From Macrothele yani (lineage: Eukaryota > Arthropoda > Arachnida > Araneae > Macrothelidae): DNA of 64,000 nucleotides. The stretch lies in NCBI GenBank assembly GCA_039090855.1, contig CM077010.1:49804905-49868904 (forward strand), written 5' to 3'. How positions within the stretch are numbered: the first letter of the stretch is position 1; each line of letters opens with the position of its first letter. Positions 21,389 to 31,863 of the stretch are shown here, one piece after another. The notes below the pieces were generated by a model. The model was given only the letters and a program-made list of their open reading frames with translations. It had not been told where the DNA came from and did not search any database. The position numbers were made by a program, and so were the translations under genes.

Positions 21389-24300
21389 ATGATTCCACAA
21401 CTTAAATCTTGGCCCTCAGTCTCCGGCAGCTGGAATGTACCTGGCCAAGGCAGCGGCCAGTGCGACATGAAGGCAGAGGGTGCTAAGAATCCCCGGAGGA
21501 CCGGACTAGGCTGCCATCTGATGCTGACCTTGGCTACTTACAATGGACGCTCCCTATCTTCTGATTCAAGGCTTCTTGAATTGGAAGAGGAACTACAAAG
21601 GATCAAGTGGGACATCGTGGGGCTAAGTGAGGTAAGGAGAAAAGGAGAAGATCTCATCGAACTGAAAAGTGGACATCTCTTCTACTATCGTGGGACAGAT
21701 ACTGGCAGAACTAGTGGTGTTGGATTTATAATAAACAAGAAACTGAAGGATAAAGTTGTAGACGTTGAAAGTTCCTCTGACAGAGCTGCACGACTTGTTA
21801 TCCAACTCTCGAAAAGATACCAGGCTCAGATTATTCAAACTTATGCACCCACCACAAGTCATCCTGAAGAAGAAATTGAAGAATTTTATGAGGAAATTTG
21901 TCATCTAAATAATAAAGGTAAGCAGCACTTGAAAATAATTATGGGAGATTTCAATGCAAAAATAGGGCAACGGCAACAGACTGAAACTTCAGTAGGTAAA
22001 TTCGGTCATGGCAACAGAAACCAGCGTGGAAATACTCTCGTTGAGTTTGCAGAGGCAGAAGGGTTTTTCATCTTGAACTCCTTCTTCAAGAAAAAGCCAC
22101 ACAGGAAATGGACGTGGAGACATCCAAATGGGACGACAAGTGAAATTGATTTTATTATGTGTAACAAAAAATTCGTCATAGAAGACTGCAGTGTGCTAAA
22201 CAAGTTCAACACAGGTAGTGACCATAGATTGGTGAGATGTAAGATGCACCTCAACACTAAACTTGAACGTGGCAAGCTCATAAGACAAACAAAATCTATT
22301 GACATAACCAACCTTAAAAAACACCATAATACCTTCAAGTTAGAACTGAAGAACAGGTTCTCTGCTTTAGAAGGCCTAACATCGGAAGAAGTGGACATCT
22401 CTGAAGTTAACAGAAAAGTAACCAAAGCTCTTATGGAAACAGCAACAAAATTAGCTGGGTCTAAGAACAAGTTGCATGTGAACAAATTATCAGGAAAAAC
22501 CAAAATGTTGATGCAAAAAAGAAGAGAGATGAGGACAACTAAAGAAGATGTGACTTCCAAAGTGGAATATATAGAGCTATGCAAGACAGTAAGAAAAAGT
22601 ATCACTGAAGACGTAAGGAAATTCAACTGTGAACTAGTGAGGAAAGCAATTGAAAACAACCAAAGCCTAAAGATAGCAAAGGGACATCTCAGTAAGGGAA
22701 GAAAACAGATTATGGCACTGAGAAAAGAAGATGGTTCTGTAACAAGAAATAGAGGCGAAATTTTGACAAGAGTGAAAGATTTCTACTCCAAATTATATGA
22801 AAGGGATGATATATGCACTCCAGACATCATGAAAGATACCAGTACCAGAGTTCCTCCAGTCCTTCCAGCAGAAGTTGCACATGCAATCAAGAACATGAAG
22901 CGAGGAAAAGCTCCAGGAGAAGATGGAATTACTGTAGACATCATACAAGAAGCAAGTGGAGAAAGCCGCCCCGGTGGCGCAGTGGTCTAAGGCGCTGGCC
23001 TCTGATCATTCGTCCGTGAGGGGTCCGGGTTCGAATCCCGGTGAGGCATGGATGTTGTGTTTGTCTTACGGCACTGGCTCTCTCCCTTCCCTGGAACCAG
23101 TGACCCTAAATTAGGGACGGGCGACTGCTTATAGCCCATTGAGTTGCTCACGGTGGTCGTTAAACCTCCAATCAAAAAAAAAAAAAAAGTGGAGAAATCG
23201 AAACAGTACTCGCCCAAATTTTCACTCGATGCCTTAATGAAGGAAAGATTCCTGAGGATTGGAACACCGCTACAATGATCCTGCTACATAAGAAAGGTGA
23301 CATTGAGGATCTCGAAAACTACAGACCTATCAGCCTCCTATCAGTAGTTTATAAAATCTTCACTAAAGTTCTTTCACACCGCTTGAAGGTAGCACTAGAC
23401 ATGGCTCAACCGAGAGAACAAGCTGGATTCAGGAGTGGCTACAGCACAATAGATCATATCCACGTGCTGAGAGAACTAATTGAAAGAGCGAGGGAATATG
23501 AACTTCCATTGTGCATGGCTTTTATCGATTATGAAAAAGCCTTTGATTCGGTGAAACCATCAGCAGTTACAATGGCTCTGAAAACCTGCGGTATTGAAGA
23601 TGCATACATTAATATTATTAATAACATCTATGAAAATGCAAGTGCAAAGATTAGACTGTTTGAAAATACAACACACGTAAAAATTGGAAAGGGAGTGAGA
23701 CAAGGTGACACCATATCTCCGAAGCTCTTTAATGCCATATTGGAGGGTGTTTTTCAGTCACTGAGCTGGGAAAACAAGGGGATAAAGATAAATGAAGATT
23801 ATCTAACCCACCTTCGTTTTGCTGATGACGTAGTCATTTTTGCAACTACCCCATCAGAACTGCAGAGTATGATCTAGGAACTTGCTGACAAGAGTAAAGA
23901 AGTGGGATTAAAAATGAACTTTCAGAAGACAAAAGTGATGTTCAATGCTTTTACAAGGAATGAAGATTTATCGATTGATGGAGAAAAGCTGGAGATAACA
24001 GACACGTACGTTTATCTTGGACAGCAGATATCAAGTGAGGGTCACATTGATGAAGAAATTAATCGGCGTACAAAACTTGCCTGGAGAGCTTTTGGAAGAA
24101 ACAGCATAATTTTCAAGAGCAATATGCCATTATGTCTTAAAAGAAAAGTGTTTGATTAATGCATCCTTCCAGTGCTTACATATGGTGCAGAGACGTGGAC
24201 CTTAACTAAAAGAGACATACAAAGGCTGCAGACAACTCAAAGCATCATGGAGAGGTGCATGCTTGGTGTAACCAGGAGAGATAAGAAGAGGAACTCGTGG

Positions 24301-24582
24301 ATCCGAAAAATGACAAGAGTGGAAGACATCATGATCAGAGTTAAATCCCTGAAATGGCAATGGGCTGGACATACTGCCAGAAGGACAGATCATCGATGGA
24401 CAGCCGAAATTTTAGATTGGATTCCAAGGGACAGGAAAAGACCCAGAAGAAGACCACATAGGAGATGGGTGGATGAAATTCGAAAGTATGCAGGGGTGAC
24501 ATGGAGGAGACTGGCACAAGACAGACCGTTGTGGAGGAAACTTGGGGAGACCTTCGTCCAGCAGTGGATTGATAATGGTTGA
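21389..24582 (+). pseudogene. RTE endonuclease-reverse transcriptase, copy 1
   Basis: The protein nicks target DNA and reverse-transcribes the element RNA there. N-terminal exonuclease-endonuclease-phosphatase domain: LATYNGRSL, WDIVGLSEVR, MGDFNAKIG, SEIDFIMCN and GSDHRLVRC. The RT domain begins near YRPISLLSVVYKIF and includes AGFRSGYSTIDHI, FIDYEKAFDSV, GVRQGDTISPKLFN and the catalytic FADDVVIF. The C-terminal region ends LGETFVQQWIDNG. Start chosen at the ATG of MIPQLKSW, shared with copy 3. Disabled by a SINE between IIQEASGE and IETVLAQ and by two nonsense changes (at 23875, CAA to TAG; at 24157, CAA to TAA). The family length of ~990 residues is otherwise preserved. Confidence 0.93.
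22965..23187 (+). mobile_element. SINE-A copy 6, inside the RTE ORF
   Basis: Near-consensus copy (B box GGTTCGAATCC, intact body, A tail) flanked by the perfect duplication AGTGGAGAAA. Removing the SINE and one duplicate rejoins the RTE frame, which matches copy 3. Confidence 0.97.
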
Positions 24583-24669
24583 CAATGATGATGATGATAT
24601 ACAATGTATATGTATTTTCATTTCATGATGAGAGTCATTCCTTTTCTTTACTACTTGCTGATAACAAAT

Positions 24670-25375
24670 CAAATGTCCTAGAATTCTGGAAATCCTACCA
24701 CATCCAATATTCCCTGTACATTATTGAAAGAAATGCGGGATTACGCCATATAATAAAAATTTTGAAGATGACAATCCGATTTTTGGCGTAAATGTGACAA
24801 GACACTTCAGGCCGATGAAAATTTTCAGGTTTTTGGATATTATCTGACTTACCATCCTTGTCACATTTACGCCAAAAATCGGATTGTCCTCTTAAAAATT
24901 TGTATTCCCTGTACAGCTTGGCTAATGCCTGGAACGACTTGCCTGAAGAAACTTCTCAGGAAAGCTAGAGAAAACTATGGCCTAGTAACAGTAATGTTGA
25001 GTGCGCACAAGATGAATCAACTGATGATGAATCAGAGTTGTTTTTAGCAGTGGCAAATGTTTCAGGTTTTCAAAAATTTTCTCAGGACGAAATGACCGAC
25101 CGGCTCAATTGTGTCAAGAATGACTTGGGTTATGAACAATTAACAGACGAAGAAATTATTCAAGATGTTTTGAATAAAAAGAAAGCTGAATCGGAAAATG
25201 ATGAGCCAGGGAGCAATGCCAGTCATGCAGAAGCAGATCTGTCTAAATGCATTAACTGGTTTGAGAAACAAGACGAAGCAGACACAACTCAAATACTCAT
25301 ATTAAGCAAAATTCGAAATCTTAGTGCAATAAAGGCACAAACAAAAATGTATAACACTACTTTTCATGAAATGTT
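24670..25375 (+). pseudogene. Tigger/Jerky-like transposase, C-terminal part
   Basis: Reads LEFWKSYHIQYSLY, then, after a 195-bp insertion, SLANAWNDLPEETSQE. A stop before KLWPS follows, then an open frame with VANVSGFQKFSQDEM, YEQLTDEEIIQDVL, HAEADLSKCINWFEKQ and ILSKIRNLSAIKAQ. This is the acidic C-terminal region of Tigger/Jerky-type proteins. The catalytic DDE core and N-terminal CENP-B-like domains are missing, so only a transposon relic remains. It ends near a T tract where the frame runs into low-complexity sequence. Confidence 0.8.
24721..24915. mobile_element. 195-bp hairpin insertion with 13-bp target duplication
   Basis: TATTCCCTGTACA occurs at 24708-24720 and again at 24903-24915. 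The inserted DNA has no terminal inverted repeats. It contains an internal perfect inverted repeat of ~32 bp (GACAATCCGATTTTTGGCGT and ACGCCAAAAATCGGATTGTC) around a ~55 bp loop. Dropping it restores the transposase frame across SLY/SLANAW. It matches no element class I know. Confidence 0.85.
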
Positions 25376-25750
25376 TTTTTTTTTTTTTTGTAACATGCTA
25401 AGTTTGTCTCATTAAATTGTTATCTTACTGTTAACTGTTGTTTCTTTTTATTATAAGAAAAAAAAACACCGTAAATATTATTTAAAAAATAAGCATGTAA
25501 ACATGCTGACTTGTGAATTGAAAAATAATAATATTAACCTTTGTTAGATGGCGTTGTATCGCACTTGCGCCTATCCGTCACATCACTGGTCCCGTCAGTG
25601 ATTGATAATCGAGAGTTTACTGTATGTCTTTGTACCATTTAGACTGATCTTACATTCAGTACTAACATTTGTCGCTCAAAACCCATAACTCTGGGTTTTC
25701 CTTATTTATACCCTGTTGGAATATCATAGTAACGTTGTACATCCAGGACA

Positions 25751-25971
25751 GCCGTCCCGGTGGCGCAGTGGTCTAAGCGGTGGCCTCTGATCATTCGTCC
25801 GAGCGGGGTCCGGGTTCGAATCCCGGTGAGGCATGGATGTTGTGTTTGTCTTACGGCACTGGCTCTCTCCCTTCCCTGGAACCAGTGACCCTAAATTAGG
25901 GACGGGCGACTGCTTATAGCCCATTGAGTTGCTCACGGTGGTCGTTAAACCTCCAATAAAAAAAAAAAAAA
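25751..25971 (+). mobile_element. SINE-A copy 7
   Basis: Near-consensus copy with an A tail, flanked by the perfect 12-bp duplication ACATCCAGGACA. Confidence 0.97.
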
Positions 25972-26248
25972 ACATCCAGGACAACATACTATGTATTGGG
26001 TGTGTGCATAAGTTCTACCCGTTTTTGTAGGCTACAAAGAAAGGAGGAGAACTCAACAAATAACATACTTAGGATTTCACATAATTGCCATCATTCTGTA
26101 TGACCCTTGCCATCTGTCTATGAGTAGGTGAATCCCACGCTGGAAAAACTCCTGCGTTTTAAAGTCAACAAAGTCATGTAATGCCATTTTCATATCGTAC
26201 ACATCATCGAAGGTTTGGAGAGCGAAGGCGTTCTGTAATGATCGAAAA

Positions 26249-26473
26249 GCCGCCCCGGTGGCGCAGTGGTCTAAGGCGCTGGCCTCTGATCATTCGTCCG
26301 TCTGGGGTCCAGGTTCGAATCCCGGTGAGGCATGGATGTTGTGTTTGTCTTACGGCACTGGCTCTCTCCCTTCCCTGGAACCAGTGACCCTAAATTAGGG
26401 ACGGGCGACTGCTTATAGCCCATTGAGTTGCTCACGGTGGTCGTTAAACCTCCACTCAAAAAAAAAAAAAAAA
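26249..26473 (+). mobile_element. SINE-A copy 8, inside the mariner
   Basis: Near-consensus copy with a perfect 12-bp duplication AATGATCGAAAA. It is younger than the mariner. Confidence 0.97.
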
Positions 26474-26474
26474 A

Positions 26475-27245
26475 ATGATCGAAAAAGGTGGTAGTTCGTA
26501 GGTGCCTGGTCAGGGGAATATATGCCGGGTGAGGTAACATTTTCCAACCAAAGTCCAGTAATTTTTGCCGAGTGATTAAAGCAGCATGAGGTCTGGCGTT
26601 ATCATGATGAAGGATCACGCATTTGCGATTGACGAGTGCTGGCTACTTCGATGTCAGTTGTTCTTGCAATCTGTCCAACTGTTGGCAGTAGAGGTCAGCA
26701 TTCATCGTTCAGTTAGGTGCCAACACCTCCTGGTGGATTATTCCCTGGGCATCCCACAAAACACTCGACAAAAACTTTTTTGGGATGCAGTCCTCCTTTT
26801 GTGGTCGATGGAGCAGGTTCCGCACCTTGGCACACAGTCCGTCGACGCTTTACATTACGGTACAGTATCCATTTCTCAATACCCGCTACAATTCGTCCCC
26901 AAAACGGTTTATTTCTCTGACGAGAAAGCAAAGAAACACAGGCACGGATTCTCTCCTCTCGTTGCTTTGCAGAAAGCTGGTACGGAACCCAGTTATCGAA
27001 CTTGGTGATAAACCCAAGCGTATACATCCGTATTTCGACTGTTGTTCTGTGTACCGACAACGTTTCCACTAATTCCTGAACAGTTGGATGTGAGTCATTT
27101 GTTTTGGCTTGGTCCACATCCTCGTCAGACTTTCTTGGAGGGACGTCCAGGATGTGGTTGATCTTTACAGCTTCTGTCTCTGTCCCGGAATTTCTGAAAC
27201 CAATGGCGACATGTGCTATCATCAACTGCATCCTCCCCATACGCT
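26475..27245 (-). pseudogene. Mariner-type transposase, broken
   Basis: In order on the minus strand: an N-terminal trace; HPTVQELVETLSVHRTTVEI (second helix-turn-helix); LGFITKFDNWVPYQLSAKQR (the family's WVPHxL motif); ACVSLLSRQRNKPFWGRIVA; a frame change where the YSDEKW-type block (first Asp) falls near 26915; LHPKKV; then, downstream, CVILHHDNARPHAALITRQK with the second Asp and PHPAYIP just before the SINE. The conserved SPDLAPSDYHLF-type segment beyond YIP lies past the SINE and is decayed. Not functional. Confidence 0.85.
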
Positions 27246-27586
27246 GCTTGACAGATGTTGCGGCTGCAGTACTGCCTTTATCGAACTCTTACAGTAAGCA
27301 ATGTCTAATGTGCTCCTTATCGCATGCCATGTTACACCGTCCGTGATTTCCGTTACGAATGACTTACTCGGACAAACCTAGTGCCGCTATATGCTCCACG
27401 CTTTATTCGCAGAAAATTCGGCATCGCAGCGTCATCTGTGACGCAAGTAACTACTCTGTACTCTGATCGCAATTTGCATCTATTACAAAAATGGGTAGAA
27501 CATTTGCACACATCCAATACAAAATTTGTAAGTACTGTAAATAAAACAAAGTTTATTTAGGAAACGTGAAATTCCAAAGCCTAACT

Positions 27587-28454
27587 TCCGCCCCAGTGGA
27601 GCAGTGGTCTAAGCGCTGGCTTGTGACCAGGAGTGGCTACGAGTGGGCTTCAGTCCCCCAACCCCTTTAGCCCTCCTCTAAAAAATATTTAAGCAGTTGG
27701 AACATATGGCGGGTGTAACAATCTAAGATTCTAGGGAACTTGGATACATGTATGTGAGTTTCTTGAATTCACTGAAATTGTGTTATATAAAATGAAATCT
27801 TTGTTAAATTTAGTGTCTAATTATGGGAAATGGAGGAAGTCCTGTGAACGAATTTCGGAGACAGTAGTAGAAACACACCATTTTTGTAATTATAGTTTTA
27901 AACCATAAGAGAGAGAGAAATAGATGTTCCTTGTAGGTTACAAACTAAAATTCATAAACTTCCTTATGAAACCGAAAAATTAAAAAAAAATGTTAATAAA
28001 ACGACCTAAATAAGCTAAAATTGCGAAGAAATAGTAATTTGCCGTAGAGATTCGTATCAATGGTTCCCATACTACATACACTGAATGAATATTACGTACA
28101 GTATTCACTCGTGAACACTTTTTTGTACTTGGGTCATAACATTATGAGCGTCGGGTAAAATGCAAAATTCTGCCATACCCTTCGAAATTGGCACCCCCTT
28201 CTATCATGCCTACCACCCTAATAGCCCATCAAGTTCTGAGCGGCTGGCGTCACCACTGCTTGTGACCATTTGTCCGAGAAGGGTCCGGCTTCGAATCCTG
28301 GTAAGGCATGGATGTAGTGTTTGTCTTATAGAACTGGCTCTCTGCCTTCCCTGGAACCAGTAACCGTAAATTAGGGACTTTTGATTGACTGCTTATAGCC
28401 CACTGAGTCGCTCGCGGTGGTCGTTAAACCTCCAATCAAAAAACTAAAACGAAG
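27587..28454 (+). mobile_element. SINE-A copy 9, split by a hAT MITE
   Basis: The head (GCAGTGGTCTAAGCGCTGG) lies at 27587-27627. The rest, from the anticodon region through GGCTTCGAATCCTGG to the AATCAAAAAACTAAAA tail, lies at 28259-28454. The break is at CTTGTGAC, present on both sides of the intervening element. Confidence 0.9.
27628..28258. mobile_element. hAT-type MITE (631 bp) inside SINE-A
   Basis: Bounded by the perfect 8-bp duplication CTTGTGAC. Its ends are CAGGAGTGGCTACGAG and (reverse complement) CAGTGGTGACGCCAGCCGC, both starting CAG as in hAT elements. No transposase is encoded. Non-autonomous. Confidence 0.85.
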
Positions 28455-28646
28455 AAACTAGCTTCACTCTTTAACAATCCAACATTTTATATGTAGTCAT
28501 TAAATGTTGTTTGCTCACACTTAAAGATTTGTGAGCTTAATAACCAGTGGCGTCGACAGCGTTCAAAGCTAAAAGGGATTGCGATTCACAGGTGTCTATA
28601 GGAGGGGCAAATTACTTTGTACATTTGAGGGGAAGGGGAAGGGGGT

Positions 28647-28803
28647 TTATGACCACTATGGGCTATAAGCAGTTACCTGTCCCTAATTTGGGGCCACTGG
28701 CTCCAGGAAAGCGAGAGAGCCTGGGCCGTAAGACAAATACAATATCCATGCCTCACCGAGATTCGAACCCTGATCTCTCTCAGACGAATCCTGCACTGCT
28801 CGA
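28647..28803 (-). mobile_element. SINE-A, decayed minus-strand copy
   Basis: Minus strand carries the body (CCCAAATTAGGGACAGG) and a degraded B box (GGTTCGAATCTC). Head truncated and part of the 3' end deleted. Confidence 0.85.
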
Positions 28804-29094
28804 CAGAAATTTCATCGAAAATTTGCGCTTTACACACATTTAACCCAATCCATAGGATACGACTCTCCATAGCATTAATATGTACAATTGAAATATGATA
28901 CAATAACAAGAAATGTAAAGAGAGTTAAGGAATCCTACCCAAAACTCTAAGAAAGAGATGATACATCTACATATTACAGACATAAAAAAATATAAAGTGT
29001 TTCGAGTTCTGCTGGTAGAAGTTGTTCATGGTAGAAGAACGTTAAACGGGAAAGAGCTACAAGGGATGATGAAATCACGGTGGTCATTGAGTTG

Positions 29095-30000
29095 AAAACC
29101 AAGGAAGAAATAGAAACTACACTCGCTCAAGTTTTCATTAGATGCCACAATGAGAGGAAGATTACTGATGACTAAAACAGTGCTGCAGTGATCCTGCTAC
29201 ATGAAAAAGGGGAGACCGAGAATCTCGGGAATTACAGACCCATCAGCCTCCTCTACAAGTTGTTCGAAAAATCCACACTAAGGTTTTGCCACATCACTTG
29301 AAGGAAACAATGAACATAGCTCAACTAAGAGAACAAGCTGGATTTAGGAGTGGCTACAGCACTATTGATCATATCCATGAACTCGGAGAACTAATTGAAA
29401 GAGCGAGAGAATATGAACTCTCATTATGTGTGGCTTTTATTGATTACGAAAAGGCCTTTGATTCTGTGAAACCATCAGCAGTGGTATTTGAAATCCTGCG
29501 GTATTGAAGATGCATGTGTTAATATTATTATTGATGAGACCTATGAAAATACAATTGCCAAATTTCGATTGTTCCAGGGCACAGGACGTATAAAAATTGG
29601 AAAGGGAACAAGGCACATCTTCTAAGGCCGCGGGTGGCCTAGTAGGCAACGTTCGTGACTGCCACGTAAAGGACCTCAGGTTCGATCCCAGGCAAGTACG
29701 AACGCTCGATCCACTAAATATCCGCCGTGCGTCGGATGGGCACGTTAAGCCGTCGGACCCCGGGAACTGGCCCCCCGGTAATAAATAAGGGCGTCTTCCT
29801 CCCCCTTTCTACTTCGCTTCCATGTCACTTTCCTATCGGGCCCTCTAGCCCAAATCTCTTAGCTTCCTATTTCTAAGGGTTGTTTAAGACCTGGGGTCAG
29901 ACACTCCCTTCCTAAAATCCACTACATATGATCATGATATGATCAGGCACATCTTCTGAACTTTGGCTTTGGACAACAAACAAATGGAGTTAGTACTTAA
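29095..30000 (+). pseudogene. Old, diverged RTE reverse-transcriptase fragment, split by SINE-B
   Basis: Matches the RTE copies from the residues before the RT core (TTLAQVFIRCHNER-like) through NYRPISLL, AGFRSGYSTIDHIHE and FIDYEKAFDSVKPSA, with frameshifts and a stop. It then continues beyond SINE-B for a few tens of bases. Much more diverged than copies 1-3, so an earlier wave or a sister subfamily. A further piece of the same region follows at 30936. Confidence 0.85.
29624..29944 (+). mobile_element. SINE-B copy 1 (second tRNA-derived family)
   Basis: tRNA-like head with an A box in GGCCTAGTAGGCAACG and B box GGTTCGATCCC. The body is unrelated to SINE-A (CACGTTAAGCCGTCGGACCC, TTTAAGACCTGGGGTC). 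The tail is ATGATC repeats rather than poly(A). The 13-bp duplication AGGCACATCTTCT is perfect, so the insertion is young despite sitting in an old LINE. The non-A tail suggests mobilisation by an RTE-like LINE. Confidence 0.93.
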
Positions 30001-30935
30001 CTTGAAATAAAAGGATTCGCAGAAGAAAACATTCGTAGGTGGGGGGGGCGCTTTTCAGGGCCAGGACATCTTTTTCAATAAGGCATTGTCTTAGTCGTAC
30101 TTCTAAAAATTAAAACAACTGCATTGAAACCCTAGCAAACAACTCGACTGCTGTAAAACGCGCAAGCAAAAATGTAATTGTAGAACTAACAAGAAATTAG
30201 TAAAAATTCAAATAAGCAACTTGAGTAATGAAAAAAGTTCAAGCAAAGACATTGTAGGAAAACAGAAAAGAAGTTTTGTCTCATCTCTTACGGCGTCCAT
30301 TAAGTCCGCAAAAAGCTCAAGTGGCAAAACAGAAAACAAGCATCCCTGCAGTTTAATCAAGAAGCAAACAAGGGGTTTCGAAATGTGCGAAAATAGGAAG
30401 AATATATATTTATACTTGCAATATATGTATATAAGTTTGTAAAGCAAACTCATTATTTACCCTTATATACCCAGGTGCCAAATTTGCTTCCCAAAACATT
30501 TTTTCCCACACAAAATGAGCAAAGACGACAAATTAAAATTTAAGCAAACCCTGCAAACTTAGAGAGCAAGATAGTAGTGAAAACTGGGTTGTCTCTTCGG
30601 TTTCTTCTCTGTGCCTTTTTGTTCCCCAATTTTTTACAGGCTTCTTGGTCTTTTCTTCCCTTCCCGCTCCTGTACTTAGCGTTTGCTGCTGAGTAATGAA
30701 CAGGTATTGGGCAGCTTACAACTTAATTAATTAACGGGAAACTGTGCACTCCTAACACGCTCATATTTTTCGCACTGTTCTATTCTGTTCTTTCCTATTA
30801 TGGCAGTCTGTTCCTGCTTTTAAAATTATTCAAGTTTTTTTTTTTTTTCATTCCTCCAAGAGGTGCAGCGCGCTGAAGGTGAGTGGACTGAATCTTTCAG
30901 GACACTTGCCTTCAGCGCGCTGAAGAGTCTTTCAG
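30001..30935. other. Unassigned stretch
   Basis: A 73-codon frame at 30221 (SSSKDIVGKQKRSFVSSLTA) is serine/lysine-rich and unrecognised. At 30862-30925 CAGCGCGCTGAAG and CTTTCAGGAC words are each repeated. No supported gene. Confidence 0.35.
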
Positions 30936-31285
30936 GACTCCACAATGCAGAATGCCTTTCAATTATTGAACTGGGAACACCAGAGGATAATGAGATTGTT
31001 TAACACATCTTTGTTTGCTGAAAACATAGTCATTTCCCCAAATACTCCTTCGGGGCTGCAGAGTACAATCCAGAAGCTTTCTCATAACACAGTCAATTTT
31101 TCAAGTAGCTCCTCAGAGCTGAAGAATATGATCCGGGAACTTACTGACGATAATAAAAAATGGGATTAAAGACGAACTTGCGGGAAACAGAGTTGATGTG
31201 CAATGCTTTTAGAAGAATCGGAGATTTAGAGGTGGATGGGGCAAATTTAGAAGTAACTGATTCTGACATGGACCTTGAACAACAG
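30936..31285 (+). pseudogene. Old RTE fragment (after the RT palm)
   Basis: Aligns with the RTE copies around FQLLNWEH, the FADD region (here FAENIVISPNTPS), LQSTIQKLS, then GLKTNLRETELMCNAFRR and DLEVDGANLEVTDSD. The catalytic Asp pair is lost, and a local duplication of the Q-x-MI-x-x-L segment is present. It is probably the continuation of the fragment ending near 30000. Confidence 0.8.
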
Positions 31286-31863
31286 AGGGGAGAAAAGTAT
31301 ATCCCACTCTCCTTCAGTATCCATTCCTCTAAAAGTCAGAATTGCAATGTTCATTTTAGAACGGATACCATTCAGTGCCGGGAACATTTTGCATATGTTT
31401 TTGAATTTTTTTGCAACGTGCAGTTCTCCTACTATGTATCGTAAGAGTGAGTTTCCCGTTTGCAGCTGTATCTCTACTTCTAAAAACCCGTTCACGATAA
31501 TCCTCCTCGCAATATATGCTATTTGCTTATTGTCAACATTACGAACATTATTCATTTTAAAATAATGCTCAATTTTCCACTTAGGATGGGTATCAATTGT
31601 TTTCTTGATATCTCGGCTTCTGAAACATGAGTTTGAAAAACTATTTTCGCGTCGCGTAATTCTCGCTAGAAAGAATATTTTGCTCATACTTCTACTTTTT
31701 TTGTAATAACGCACAGCTGTGTTGCTAATCAGTGTATATTTCTATTTGCAAGAGTATTTCGCATTCTATTGAAAATAATTCTGTATTGGCAGGATACCTT
31801 CAATACAAAAATATTTACATAGATTTGCTCCTTTAAAATAACTCAGCTTTTCCGCTAGGTGAT
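31286..31863. other. Unassigned stretch left of a hAT element
   Basis: Frames on both strands are open for 90-150 codons, but none is recognised. The minus frame (31714-31247) is longest. Phrases such as CTGTATCTCTACTT resemble CTGTTTCTACTTGC at 33090, so this and 32966-33180 may be parts of one unknown repeat. Confidence 0.35.

Larger units (their letters stand above)
21218..24603 (+). mobile_element. RTE-type LINE, copy 1 (nearly full length)
   Basis: Begins with the same 5' UTR as copy 3 (TTGACAAATGTCAACCCCGC) and ends with the short GATAATGGTTGACA(ATG)n tail typical of RTE elements. It is ~3.15 kb after subtracting the SINE. Inserted into the Tigger element near a (TA)n stretch. Differs from copy 3 by only about 2%. 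Confidence 0.9.
21131..25622 (+). mobile_element. Tigger/pogo-type DNA transposon, internally deleted and interrupted
   Basis: The left end CAGTGAACTCCCGTTTATCC and the right end GATAATCGAGAGTTTACTG are imperfect inverted repeats in the style of Tigger. A TA lies outside each (GTTA / TATG), and the flanking LINE frame is interrupted exactly there. Only ~87 bp of the left end and the C-terminal part of the transposase remain. An RTE LINE occupies most of the span. Confidence 0.8.
18950..25690 (-). mobile_element. Old LINE fragment (RT C-terminal region), interrupted by later insertions
   Basis: Minus-strand pieces of one LINE can be followed in order. Near 25650-25625 is CKISLNGTK. At 21128-20880 are VNAFVYLGNMFDTQNKLDG, IGGRLNSYLKAI and IVPILTYTSETCVLQKRH. 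At 19100-18960 is NILRWFAHVERISK, all typical of the region after the LINE reverse-transcriptase palm. A Tigger element, a Tc1-like element and two SINEs separate the pieces. Many stops show it is the oldest layer here. The clade is not certain, and it is clearly different from the RTE copies. Bounds are approximate. Confidence 0.7.
25996..27517 (-). mobile_element. Mariner-type transposon, split by a SINE
   Basis: The ends TTGGGTGTGTGCATAAGTTC and (reverse complement) TTGGATGTGTGCAAATGTTC match for ~30 bp with TA on each side. The length without the SINE is about 1.3 kb, normal for mariner. Transposase on the minus strand. Confidence 0.92.

Noticed and set aside
22006..22659. 217-codon antisense ORF (and its twin at 40347-41000)
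   Set aside because: Shadow frame opposite the RTE ORF; it recurs only because the RTE copies are alike.
28547..28570. CAGTGGCGTCGACAG as a hAT left end
   Set aside because: Looks like other hAT ends here, but no matching right end or 8-bp duplication was found nearby.
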